Source of the DNA: Trichaptum fuscoviolaceum
Lineage: Eukaryota; Basidiomycota; Agaricomycetes; Hymenochaetales; Trichaptaceae
Reading direction: 5' to 3'
DNA: 64,000 nucleotides
NCBI GenBank assembly: GCA_910574455.1
Contig: CAJSYZ010000003.1
Coordinates: 3,967,250-4,031,249 of the forward strand
The position numbers and the translations under genes were made by a program. Position 1 is the first letter of the stretch. Each line of letters begins with the position of its first letter. This document shows, in pieces, positions 44,303 to 54,415 of this stretch. The notes below the pieces were generated by a model, which saw only the letters and a list, made by a program, of their open reading frames with translations, was not told where the DNA came from and made no database searches.

Positions 44303-45897
44303 CTACGCCCGTTGCTCCAGTGCATGCCCTCCTCTCTCTAGTGATCCTGCTGTAGTTTGACGAGCAGAAGCTAATACGCTCTGGATGCCGGCAAGGCCAG
44401 CCTTCCACACGAGAAGGCGTTGTTCGAGAACGCCCCATTGTTCTCCGCCGAAAGCCCTCGGGGAAGCACGAACTACGAGGAGCGATTTTGTTGTTTGAGA
44501 AAGTTTACCCGAGATGAGTCCAGTCCGAATCGCTGAGTTCAAGCGATCAGTTACAGTATAGGGACATTAAACTTTAAGAGTGTTCATACCGTCAATAGCC
44601 CACTTTTCGACAGATGCATTATCTATTTTGAGAGCGGCCGCGATTTCCGCATACGAAACTTGCTGGCCGACTTTAGAAAATCCGAGTTCAGAAAGAATTA
44701 AAAGTTGCATTTTACGCTCTAACTGTGAGGCATCGAGCTCTAGCAATTGTTGGGGTCATCAGCACGGTAGTCATGTAAGATAGTAGATAATAAACATACT
44801 GAATTCATTAATAGAAGACATGTTTTTCTCCTGCCACGCTTTGTATTCTGGAATCCCTTTTTCACTGAATATTTGCAGAAGAGTATACAATTCATGTGAC
44901 TTGAGAGATTGGACATTCTCCAGCCTATATAGCGAGGAGAAGTCGAAAATTGTCGGTAGACGTAATGCCGTAGCGATCAGTTGCAGAGCAGCAGGTTTTG
45001 CGGCTGGAGAGGAGGGAGGTAGAGATCGAACGTATGATGTTAAATACGTGTAGGCGATTTCACTTAAATTAGAAAAAATCAGCCTTTGAACGAAATGTCT
45101 TCTAAATGGACGTACGGTCTGTCAACAGAAGAGAACGTGTCCGCGACACTTTTCAGGAAGCTGCTTTCTTCCTCCGGTGAAGCATTCCATTCGCCTAACC
45201 ATCTATCAACATCTGACGATGAAAACTGAAGAGTATCTATTTCATCGTTTTCGGCAGCTAACGCGAGCAAAGCTTTGCAAACATGCAGGCGCGCAAGTGA
45301 TGGTCGAGGGATAATATTGAAGATATTTTCAAGCCTGCAAGACAAAGATGTCTAGTCAATGTTAGCCATGAAGATGAAAGGTAGGCGCCTTACACTCTGT
45401 AAGTAATGAATGCTGCGTCCGCAGAGGGTTGCTTGACCGCGTCCAGTACTTTCGTAACCGATGATACAAATTCATCAGAGTCTGGAGAGTATACGACCAG
45501 CAAGTGAGAGAAGAGAAGGTTGTAGAATCCTTCGACCTCTAGGGAACGTGACAACTGGGATGAGGAGGGAAGGCAGGCATGTGGAATGCAGATTGCCCAC
45601 CTTTGTTCGACCCTTCACCTAAACCATTGATCTCCTTCACGATCTGTGACACGGCTTTGCGGCGTCTTCCTGTATCCTCCTCGAGGGGCTTTTGTCCTTC
45701 ACTTGTAGTCACCAGCTCAGTGAATGGCTGCTTGAAAGCATTGCGAGCTGCTTCTGGTTTTGATCGTGCAAGGTACTCTACTAATTCTTGTAACTAGAAA
45801 CTTCTTCAGACCTTCGATACATATGCCCCATATCTCAGCATACCTGTTCCTCTATGGTACCCTCGGAGAATATCGAGACAGAGTCTGCGCTCGCCAT
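44303..45897 (-). CDS. Translation initiation factor eIF3 subunit m (PCI domain)
   Basis: Exons (minus) 44303-44532, 44590-44739, 44800-45062, 45116-45334, 45394-45538, 45601-45793 and 45844-45897 give 417 residues. eIF3m is a PCI-domain subunit of the eIF3 scaffold that binds the 40S ribosome. Supporting blocks are QIVKEINGLGEGSNKEVEGF, YNLLFSHLLVVY, RVLENIFNIIPRPSLARLHV and the PCI/winged-helix part LDASQLERKMQLLILSELGF with VSYAEIAAALKIDNASVEKW. Acceptor 45539 is chosen because it alone restores EVEGFYNLLF; a nearer AG leads to a stop. The last 80 residues extend beyond the PCI fold (VVRASPRAFGGEQWGVLEQR), consistent with eIF3m rather than CSN7. Confidence 0.92.
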
Positions 45898-46452
45898 TTT
45901 GTCTATGCAGGAAGTTTAAGAAGAAAGTATGCAGAATGCCCGGCACCTGCAACTTGAATGGGTGACATTTGGAAAGCGAATCTCACGGTCAATTTCGCGA
46001 AACTCAGCCACTGGCACCGTGTCAGTGTCAGTCAGTGAGAAGCAACTGCTTTACTTACTACTAGCACAAGTCCTTATCACCGTACAACTCCAGCTAGGAT
46101 CTCCCAGTTGCCACTATTAATTAACTTCTTGTACCCATGTGTCCTAATTTTGCTGCTGGTGCCCGCTACTACGGGCCAGTTGTACCTTGAGTCTCGTAAA
46201 GATACTCGTGGAACATCCTCCAGACTTCGTCTGATTGGACTGTACTTCTGTATGCGACAAATTTATGCTCAGAAGTCGACGCCATATGCCATGGAAAGGT
46301 CTATCCGAAGAGGGAGCGATTATCTCAAATTCCTCAAGAATTCGCAATGGGCGTGGGTCTACTGCTGTCCTGGCTATAAAGGCCTTTCTCATGGACATAC
46401 GCGACTTGGGACTTGAGCACGGTGACCTCCAGGTAGTGCTTCTGACGGAAAG
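45898..46452. other. Divergent intergenic region, no gene seen
   Basis: About 555 bp between eIF3m and the peptidase gene, divergent starts. A TATA box for the peptidase lies at 46375-46380. Confidence 0.5.
46375..46380 (+). promoter_or_regulatory. Probable TATA box of the tripeptidyl-peptidase gene
   Basis: TATAAA in GGCTATAAAGG, 78 bp before the ATG, an expected distance for a regulated secreted-enzyme promoter. Confidence 0.5.
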
Positions 46453-48969
46453 ATGGCTTTCACATTTGTGCTCAAGGTTCTCTTGCTGGCGCTCCCGCTC
46501 TCCTCCTTAGCAGCCCCGAACTCGGTCAACTGCGCCTCTAAGGTCAAAGAAAGCGTCGATCCCCCGCGAGGATGGATCCAAGGCGATCCCGCACCAGCCG
46601 ACCATATCCTTGAGCTCCGTCTCGCCCTACCACAGGCGCAATTTGATGCACTGGAGGCGCATCTTTATGAAATTAGCGACCCTTTCCACGAGAGGTACGG
46701 CCAGCATCTGACTAAAGAGCAGGTTGAAGACCTGGTTGCCCCCCATCCGGCGAGCATTGCGATAGTGAGCGACTGGCTTGCTTCTCATGGCCTGACGGAG
46801 GACAACCTTGCGCGTTCCCCTGCTAAAGATTGGATCATTGTACGTGTACCCGTGAGCAAAGCGGAAGAAATGTTAGGCACTGTGAGTAAATCCTCGACTT
46901 ACAGATGTCACTTGTAAGTTGTGAAGCTATATTCCGCACTAACTGTATCCTTTGTCCGCAAACTGTCACATAGAAATATCACGTTTGGACTCACGAGAAA
47001 AGCGGGGATTCAGCCATCCGAACACTTACCTACAGTCTCCCAGAAAACGTTCATGATCATATAGAGTTGATACAACCGACGACTATGTTCGCGCGCCTGA
47101 AGGGCCACAAGACAACATTCCACTGGTCTAAACCGGTCGAACAAACTTCCGCATCACCCGACGTCTCAACCGGTGAAAAGATCACGCTTCCCGGGGGAAT
47201 AACAGTGGATGCAAGCTGCAACACGACTATCACAATTTCATGTCTGAAGGAATTGTACAATGCTGTTGGATTCAAACCGTCCGCTACAAACGGAAACAAG
47301 ATTGGACTTACTGGCTACTTGGAGCAATTCGCAAACATCGCTGATCTGCAATCATTCTACGCAGACCAAGTACCTGCTGCGGTAAACACATCGTTTACCT
47401 TTGTCTCAGTAAACGGTAACAAAATTTTTAATTTATTTTATTTTCACGTTGCTAAAAATCACGTCTCAGGCGGCCAAAATCCGCAGAATATAACTGACGC
47501 AGGTGTAGAGGCAAATCTCGATGTTCAGTTTGCTTTGGGTCTGTCATTCCCGACTCCTGGTACCTTTTGGTCTACGGCGGGTATGCCACCATTCATCCCC
47601 GACATTGGAACGCCCACAGATTCAAATGAGCCGTACACTACAGTGCGTATCAAAGCCCTGCAAGTGTCATGCTCGTCGATTAAATTGAAGTTGCTAGTGG
47701 CTCGACTTCATACTTTCACATCCAACCCCCCCGCAAACCATATCCACTAGCTATGGTGATGACGAGCAAACTGGTATGTAGAAATTCCATACTAAGGGGT
47801 ACAATACTACTGACCACCGCGATAGTACCGAAGAGCTTTGCAATGCGTGTGTGCAACGGATTCGCCCAACTTGGTAGCAAAACCCTATACACTAGAATGT
47901 CGGTTGATTCTGACAATTGCTCAGGTGCTCGTGGTGTCTCTTTGATGTTCTCCAGTGGTGATGGTGGAGTCGGAGATGGTGATTTCTAAATCAAGCTGTC
48001 GCCCGCCTTTCCATTGAACGTGTGCGGCAGGTGACCCTGATCCTACTACCCAGGAATGTTTCACGAACGACGGACGGAATGTCACACAATTCATTCCTGG
48101 TTTCCCCGCAAGCTGCCCCTTGTATGTTGTGATACTTGCGGCTGCTGGTTCTAGCTGGCGCTGACTTTGCATACCATGGATGTGCAGCGTGACTGCAGTG
48201 GGAGGTACCGTATTCATCCCTGAGATCGCTGTTCCTTTCTCTGGGGGTGGATTTAGCAACTTCGTGAGTCGAGCCCCCTCTGCCTAGAGAAAGTAAGCTG
48301 ACTATGCATTTGATCGCAAGTTCCCCCGTCCTTCATACCAAGACAAAGCTGTCACCACATTCTTGAATAAGCTTCCGAAGGGGACTTTTACAGGTCTATT
48401 CAATCCGTAAGCACTTTGTCGATGCTTGTTATTTGTCATAACTCAGTGTGATGGTAATGTGAATCAGGAACGGGAGAGTACGTTATACCCTCTACCATGA
48501 CCACCATAAGTACTGACCTGCTCTTCAAGGGCATTCCCGACGTTTCTGCACAATCCGATTTCTTCCGCATTTTCTTCGAAGGAGAGCCAGGACTTGTCGG
48601 GGGAACTTCAGCGTCATCACCGACATTTGCAGGTTTTGTCAGCCTGCTGAATGATGTTCGCCTTTCAAACAGGCTCCCACCACTTGGATTCTTAAACCCA
48701 TTCCTCTACTCCACCGGTCAAGCTGGCTTCACCGACATCACGGTAGGAAACAATCCGGGGTGCGGAACGGAAGGATTTAATGTAAGTTTGTCTCTACTCC
48801 AAAAACTGGACTGATACTCATTATCTATTCACAGGCTACAACGGGATGGGACCCAGGTAAGCCCATGATTGTACTTTTGAAAGTTGTGTACTTCTAATGA
48901 ACTCTCCACGCAGTGACTGGTCTTGGCACGCCAAACTTCGGAAAATTGAAGAATCTCGTTTTGCATTGA
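46453..48969 (+). CDS. Secreted sedolisin-family tripeptidyl peptidase (S53)
   Basis: Exons 46453-46881, 46974-47415, 47470-47642, 47698-47773, 47826-47873, 47925-47978, 48031-48121, 48188-48263, 48321-48406, 48468-48477, 48530-48781, 48835-48856 and 48914-48969 give 604 residues. A signal peptide (about residues 1-20, FVLKVLLLALPLSSLAA) precedes the pro-kumamolisin activation domain (LRLALPQAQFDALEAHLYEI; VEDLVAPHPASIAIVSDWLA). Sedolisin catalytic residues are intact: Glu 304 and Asp 308 in GVEANLDVQ, oxyanion Asp 402 in SSGDGGVGD and Ser 522 in GGTSASSPTFAG. WLDFILSHPTPPQTISTSYG and DDEQT join across introns. Such enzymes digest external protein at acid pH. Exon 48468-48477 is a 10-nt microexon needed for NGRGIPDVSAQ. 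The gene first looks broken but splices into a full-length protein. Confidence 0.92.
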
Positions 48970-49093
48970 TAGTCTAGACACTCATGTAAGATTGATTTGG
49001 TACGCTTGAGAGATAATACAAAGGTGCACTTTATACAGGAAATCTGCGACTGACTGATAAATACACGCATGTTTACATGGGCAGGTACCACTA

Positions 49094-50329
49094 CTATCTT
49101 CTCATCCTCTTTTTAAATCTTTCCATGACCTGAAGTATGAATGAGGAATCAGCGGAATGACATATAGTTCTGTATTGTGCAAACATACCATTTCATCAGT
49201 AGCTACCTGTGGCCTGTCGAAGTTTCGACGACGCTCATGATCTTCAGGTCGGAGACCCATCGCTTCACGTTGAGCGTCACGAAGAATATCAGCGTCAGAT
49301 TTCTGCTTGTGGTTGGGCTTGAAGACTATCACCAACACCATCATAAGTTTGGTCTGATCCTGGAAGTGACAGAAGAACGTACAGCGGGTGGCGGATAGAT
49401 GTTCCTCATCATCGTTTCGTCGCTTCCCTTCCTTACGGGATTCTGCAACAGCGCGCTTGGCTTTCTCTGTCTCCTCAATATTCTTCAGCCGGGCACTAAT
49501 GGGTTGAAACGTGGATCAGTTTTACGCCACGGCTGGATCCTCCTCTGAAAAGGACACGTACTCCATACCAAGGTCCACCTCAGGTATAGCTGTTAGCATC
49601 GCTAAGCTATTCGTTACATTGCCCTCCTCTTGTTTCTTGTCATTCGTTGTTGATTTATATTTGAGGCTCTCCGTGAGCCGGTACAAATCTTCCTGAGGAT
49701 CTTTGGGCTTGGTCGCCTCTTCATCCTCTTCACCTATTTTACGTCCATGCCGAAGTTTCATATTCTCTTCTATGTAGGCCATCCTATCGATGAAAGTCAC
49801 ATCATGCAGACGAAATAGAAATGGGATGAATACAAACATGTGCTTATCAACATCTAGAGCATTGGTTTGCTGGGTGAAGTTGCTTGACCGCACGGACCGC
49901 CGAGCCTTATTATCTGTCTGATCACTAAATGAAATATAGCCAATGCTCTGCGGGAGGTTGGATTCAATGAACTCACTCTTCGTCCTCGATTACCTCCTTC
50001 CGTGCGCTTTTAATTAACCCGGTCGGCGTCGAAGTCGCCTCGTCCCCCGTTTTCTTCTTCTTCTTCTTCGGGTCGCCCTTGTTCAGCTTGCCTACATCGA
50101 TTCCCTCGCGTGCTCGTCGAAGTTTGCGAAGTTCAATTAGGTCTTCTAAACTATGCAGGAAGCGGTGAGTGAAGTGCGTGAATTGGTAGTGCAGTGATGG
50201 GACGAACGGTAGATTCTTCTCGTCCTCTATCTCTGAGGTCGCATCTTCTGGGTCCTGCTCGATAGATTTTTCACGAATGCGTGCTTGAGGTCTGCTGCGT
50301 TTCTTGATTATGACTGGCTCAGACGACAT
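49094..50329 (-). CDS. Tls1/C9orf78 (HCA59)-family splicing factor
   Basis: Exons (minus) 49094-49129, 49189-49325, 49383-49495, 49562-49783, 49838-49924, 49977-50150 and 50208-50329 give 296 residues. The family signature NFTQQTNALDVDKHMMAYIE with ENMKLRHGRK spans an exon junction. The N-terminus is basic (VIIKKRSRPQARIREKS), followed by LEDLIELRKLRRAREGIDVG and a polylysine run. The C-terminus is FFKPNHKQKSDADILRDAQR then EMVMERFKKRMRR. Fission-yeast Tls1 and human C9orf78 act with the Brr2 helicase in pre-mRNA splicing, and Tls1 also affects telomere silencing by splicing of shelterin transcripts. The protein is charged and largely disordered. Convergent with the peptidase gene, stops 124 bp apart. 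Confidence 0.9.
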
Positions 50330-51331
50330 AGTAGTGGTATACAGAGCTTGTCTTTTTCTTTCGAGAGTTTCATACACTTCAAGTTGGGCAGGCGTTACAT
50401 AACTTTGTCCCACTGTTGAGCTCAGGCTTGAAACCGTCGTCGGCGACGACAACTTACACATTCACCACTTGCACTCGGTGGGCACTCGCTGGCTGAACTC
50501 GACATTCATGTTCTTCTTAGTGACGAGACAAACAGAATACACAGAGAGCCTTCCTCGTCGCTGAAGTATGTGCTACCGCGAAGCCTGAATTGACATCCCT
50601 TGAGGCAATGATATGCTGCAGTCGCTATGTGTTGCACATGGTCAAATAAGCCAGCTCCACCAACATTTGTCTTGACATACTTTGCTCACTCTGCAATGAA
50701 TGCTGGCCATTCTTATTGGAACTCTGGACATATGCACCTGCTCTCCCACTCTCGGGGAAGAGGTATTGTGATTATCTTCGATTAACTTGTTCATGAACTT
50801 GAAGATGCAAAGACTGGCTAGTTCTGTGGCCTTGCAGCATTCTCCTTGACACCTCTGCATGCGCTGGCAAGATCAATCTCTGCGGAGGAACCGGACCTTT
50901 GATCACATTCAAAAGCTTATGTGTATCTCGGGAGAGGCTTGATACGATTACCGGACTGTCTGGTCAATTACCTCCATGTGCCACGACGGAAGGCCAAGGT
51001 ATGATCGTCAACGTTAGTACCTTATCAGCGAGCTAACTTTAGCACGTTCGCTCTGTAACGTCAAACGTTCGGGACAGACCACCTGGAAGACATGTCTTCC
51101 TCGTCTCGAACACATGTTGGTCCGCGAGGTACTTCCCGAATGTGTAGGTCAGTCATTTTATGAATGTCTCGTAAGTATACCCATAACTTCCGGATTGATT
51201 CTCTAGTGCTTGAACATCCAAGGTATAAATACCAGAAGACTGACCATCACGACTTATCAGGGGATTCTTCTGAAGCTCCCTATTGCCTCCCGTTCAACGT
51301 CTCAACTATTCTATACCTATCATCCAGTACG
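50330..51331. other. Divergent intergenic region, no gene seen
   Basis: About 1 kb between the Tls1 and secreted-nuclease starts. A minus-strand frame at 50642-50860 resembles no family. TATAAAT at 51224-51230 serves the nuclease side. Confidence 0.5.
51224..51230 (+). promoter_or_regulatory. TATA box of the secreted-nuclease gene
   Basis: TATAAAT in the near-palindrome GGTATAAATACC, about 100 bp before the ATG; the clearest TATA element in the window. Confidence 0.55.
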
Positions 51332-52243
51332 ATGCTCGTGCAATCTGCTCTTGTAGCGACGTTCTTTGCGCTGTCTGTTGTGGCATCCCCTATCAAGCAA
51401 CGAGCTTTGCCTACTCCGATTTCTGGCGCTACTGCTCGCGAGTACCTTTCTCAACGTAAGCTTCCACGCATATATTCCTATCTTTCATAGAGCTCATCTC
51501 CCGTCAGTCACTGTCGCTGTGGACTCTAACTCGCCCGCTTATGCTCGTGATCTGTTTAAGACTTGGGACACCAGTAAGCTCTATCCGTTCTACTTTATTG
51601 ACGATTGCTCATTTATCCGATGAAATAGTTTCTGGAAGTTGCGACACTCGCGAAAGTAAACCCAGCGGCAGCGCTCTTACTTCATACGTTGACTCACAAA
51701 CCCTTTCTTTCAGCGGTTCTGAAACGCGATGGCACGAACGTTGTAACAGACTCGTCCTGCAAAGCTACATCAGGACATTGGGTATCACCATATGATGGTG
51801 TTGCGACTGATCTCGGAAGCGACCTCGACATCGTGCGTACTCTTCGCCACTCACTGTCATACAGCCACGGAGCACATCTCTAAAATGGCTAATTCTTAGG
51901 ATCATCTCGTACCACTTAAGGAGGCATGGCTTTCAGGCGCTCGATCTTGGACTGATGCACAGCGCGAGGCGTATGCAAATGACCTCACGCGTCCCCATCT
52001 CGTTGCTGTCACAGACAACCTCAACGAGTCCAAAGGTACCCATTAGTGCATCCACTATGTCTTCACAACAAACTGATATACTGTCTCCATGAAGGTGACA
52101 GGGATATAGCGAACTGGCAGCCTCCACTTGACTCCTTCAAGTGCACATACGCTCGTGCCTGGGTGGAGGTGAAGCAGTTTTATAAGTTAACAATCGACAG
52201 TGCCGAAAAGACCGCTCTGGGGAAGATTCTTGCAAACTGTTAA
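51332..52243 (+). CDS. Secreted HNH-type nuclease, DUF1524 (GmrSD C-terminal-like)
   Basis: Exons 51332-51455, 51508-51573, 51629-51655, 51714-51832, 51900-52035 and 52095-52243 give 206 residues. A signal peptide (about 1-19, LVQSALVATFFALSVVASP) indicates secretion. The DUF1524 core is recognisable: LGSDLDIDHLVPLKEAWLSG (metal-ligand Asp 113-His 114), AQREAYANDLTRPHLVAVTD, NLNESKGDRDIANWQP and CTYARAWVEVKQFYKLTIDS. The DH...N...K layout is that of beta-beta-alpha-metal (HNH) nucleases. Four cysteines may form disulfides. Fungal relatives are small secreted proteins; digestion of environmental or foreign nucleic acid is a likely role but inferred. Five introns of 52-67 bp. Its own TATA box lies about 100 bp upstream. 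Confidence 0.88.
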
Positions 52244-52523
52244 ATGACCGCCATTGCTGTATTATTTTTTGTATCAAGCCAAGCATTTTGAGTTTTGGGC
52301 TATGCAGTCTTTACACAGATGTCGTACAGAGTGAAGAAACCACCTTTTCGAATAAGTAAGAAGTAAGAAATACGACAAATGAAGAATAAGTTTCATAACA
52401 AGAGAAATATCGACATGTCTAATAACAGACAGTCAATATTAGTCAGAACAAGAAGTGTAATGTTACATGAATCATCACGGAGGCTAAGAGTGTACAAGAG
52501 CAACATGAGCTTTCAGTAACATT

Positions 52524-54092
52524 TTAAGACTGAGAGTTGGCTTCGGCGTTCCGAATTGACTCTTCCTCCCCAGCCGCAGTTGTATTTTCGGGCGGAGAGA
52601 TTGAGCGGGGGGTAGGCATGCTTGGTGGAGGCTCCTCGCGCAGGATATCAAAACCGTCTCGACCATTTGACCAGTCACGGAGGACGCGATCAAACTCACC
52701 GCTGAAAGAACCCCGATCCCATTCGGATGCAAAAGACCTCTCCGGTCGTAATAAGGAGATGGCCTCAGAAGCGTGCGGAGTGTCCGGACCCGGTTCGGGA
52801 CCGTTGAGCAACGATTCTGGCGGCCTTAGACCGCCTCGACGCAAACGCGGTAAAGTGTTGTTTCGTGATGTAGACCCCGACGACGATTCCGGTTGCGGCG
52901 GTAGCCCCAACGAAGCTGCCAATGAGAGACCATACGCGGATTGGTCCCACGACGCACTACGGAAGGGTACGCCAGTATCCTCCATTTCAGGAGGAGGTGA
53001 TGGTGAAGGAAGTGGTTGTTCACGCGGTCGGGGGCTGGGAGGCTCGAATAGAGACGCACGAGGCAATGGAGACGTAGGGTATCCTGGTGGAGGAGCAGGA
53101 ATTACGGGCGTTGTGTTGTCCACGGGCGAGCGAGGAGGATGCAGAACGCCTCCCGCCGTTGAAGTGTGCTCCCCTTCAGGTGGGATTGTCCTTTGCGAAT
53201 TTCGACGTCGAGATGCGAAATCATGGAAGTCAGCCATACGATTGCGAGCTGCACGACGGATTGATAGTTGTCGATGCAAGGCAACATTATGCCTTGACGA
53301 TGACGGCGCCGCCCGGTTGCTTGTTAATCTCGGAAGGGGAGGGTGAATCTGAGGAAGCTGGGTGCGACTCTGATTAACGTCATGAAGACGGAACGTGGAT
53401 AAATCGCTGGGTCTGGGAAGGTGCGTGTGCGCAGACATGTATGGAAGCGGGCGGATTGAACTTGGTAAAGGCGGAGCCCTACTGCTGTACATATCGTACA
53501 ATGCAGAGTCTATCCGTGCTCCCTCTATGCCCCCGAAACTGTCCACCATCGATGCATCGTCGAAGTCATCATCATCTGGAGAGTCGCTCGGATCGTATGT
53601 CGTATGTGCAGCAGCGTCGATAGTCATATTTGATCGATTTCTTTGTCGACTATATGGACGACGATAGGTCGCAGACACCGCTAGCGATTGGAGGCTTTCC
53701 GCCGTACGAGCACCAATGAGACGTTTATCCGCAGAGTCCTTGCGTGTCTGCCGATCTGCAAGTTCCTAGCATATGCTCTCAATATGACCGGCCTACAAAA
53801 GGTGAATGGCAACGCACCTTGACTAGGATTTCAACCAATGTCGTCGTAAATGAATCTCCCTCCTCCAAACCTTCAACGAATCTTTCGTAGGTCATAGTCG
53901 CCATGCACTTCGTGTCATCCTCTTCCAGTTTGCAACGTCGTATTGCGCCGTTTCTGTGTAACGCTTGGTGAGACAGATGTGATATCGAGAATGCAAAGCG
54001 CCTCACACAAGATTTTCGACCTTGGTTACCAGAACCTGGTCATAATATTTTGGTGTCCTTGATATCAAGAGAGGTTGAGTATAGTACTGCAT
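52524..54092 (-). CDS. Pro/Ser/Arg-rich protein of unknown function
   Basis: Exons (minus) 52524-53765, 53818-53953 and 54007-54092 give 487 residues from ATG 54092. The first 95 residues look structured: MQYYTQPLLISRTPKYYDQV, LVTKVENLVNGAIRRCKLEE, then TYERFVEGLEEGDSFTTTLV and EILVKELADRQTRKD, suggesting a helical domain. From about residue 115 onward the protein is low-complexity Pro/Ser/Arg sequence with many SP and PP motifs. The two short introns (53 and 52 bp) join the N-terminus in a single frame, and donor 54006 is the one that keeps it open. I recognise no family; it looks like a basidiomycete-restricted regulatory or scaffold protein. The opposite strand has a 269-codon open frame that I treat as a shadow. 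Confidence 0.75.
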
Positions 54093-54415
54093 GTAATGCA
54101 TTCATGTTATGCGTACCATCGACCCATGGTCAGAGTAGCTGTCTTGAGCGGATAGCAGAGTCGGGACTTAGTGACGGTGGGAAGCAACCCGCGTTGGCGC
54201 CAATCTGCTCGCCCGAGGCTGTTTGCACTTATTAGTCGGCCGGTGGCTCAACAATAGCCCTCAATTGCTGACTAAGCTGCGGCAGAGCTATTAAATTCCG
54301 AGTAGATTCCAACAAGAGAGTGCTAAGACGATGCAACGAAAGCGAATGAGGAAGATAAAACGAGCATAATAAAGTAGAAGAGGGCCGGGGTAGAAATGAC
54401 AATAGGCTCAACAGG
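54093..54415. other. Intergenic region, no gene seen
   Basis: About 320 bp between the Pro-rich gene start and the dynein light intermediate chain stop; promoter and 3' UTR sequence expected. Confidence 0.5.

Noticed and set aside
47753..47989. 78-codon open frame starting ATGGTGATGACG within the peptidase gene
   Set aside because: It reads out of frame across two introns; the true frame gives STSYGDDEQT here.
46882..48530. Peptidase gene as a decayed pseudogene with many stops
   Set aside because: All stops fall in introns with GT..AG ends; spliced exons give an unbroken 604-residue enzyme with intact catalytic residues.
50642..50860. 72-codon Cys-rich minus-strand frame between Tls1 and the nuclease
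   Set aside because: No signal peptide, no regular Cys spacing and no splice context; treated as intergenic.
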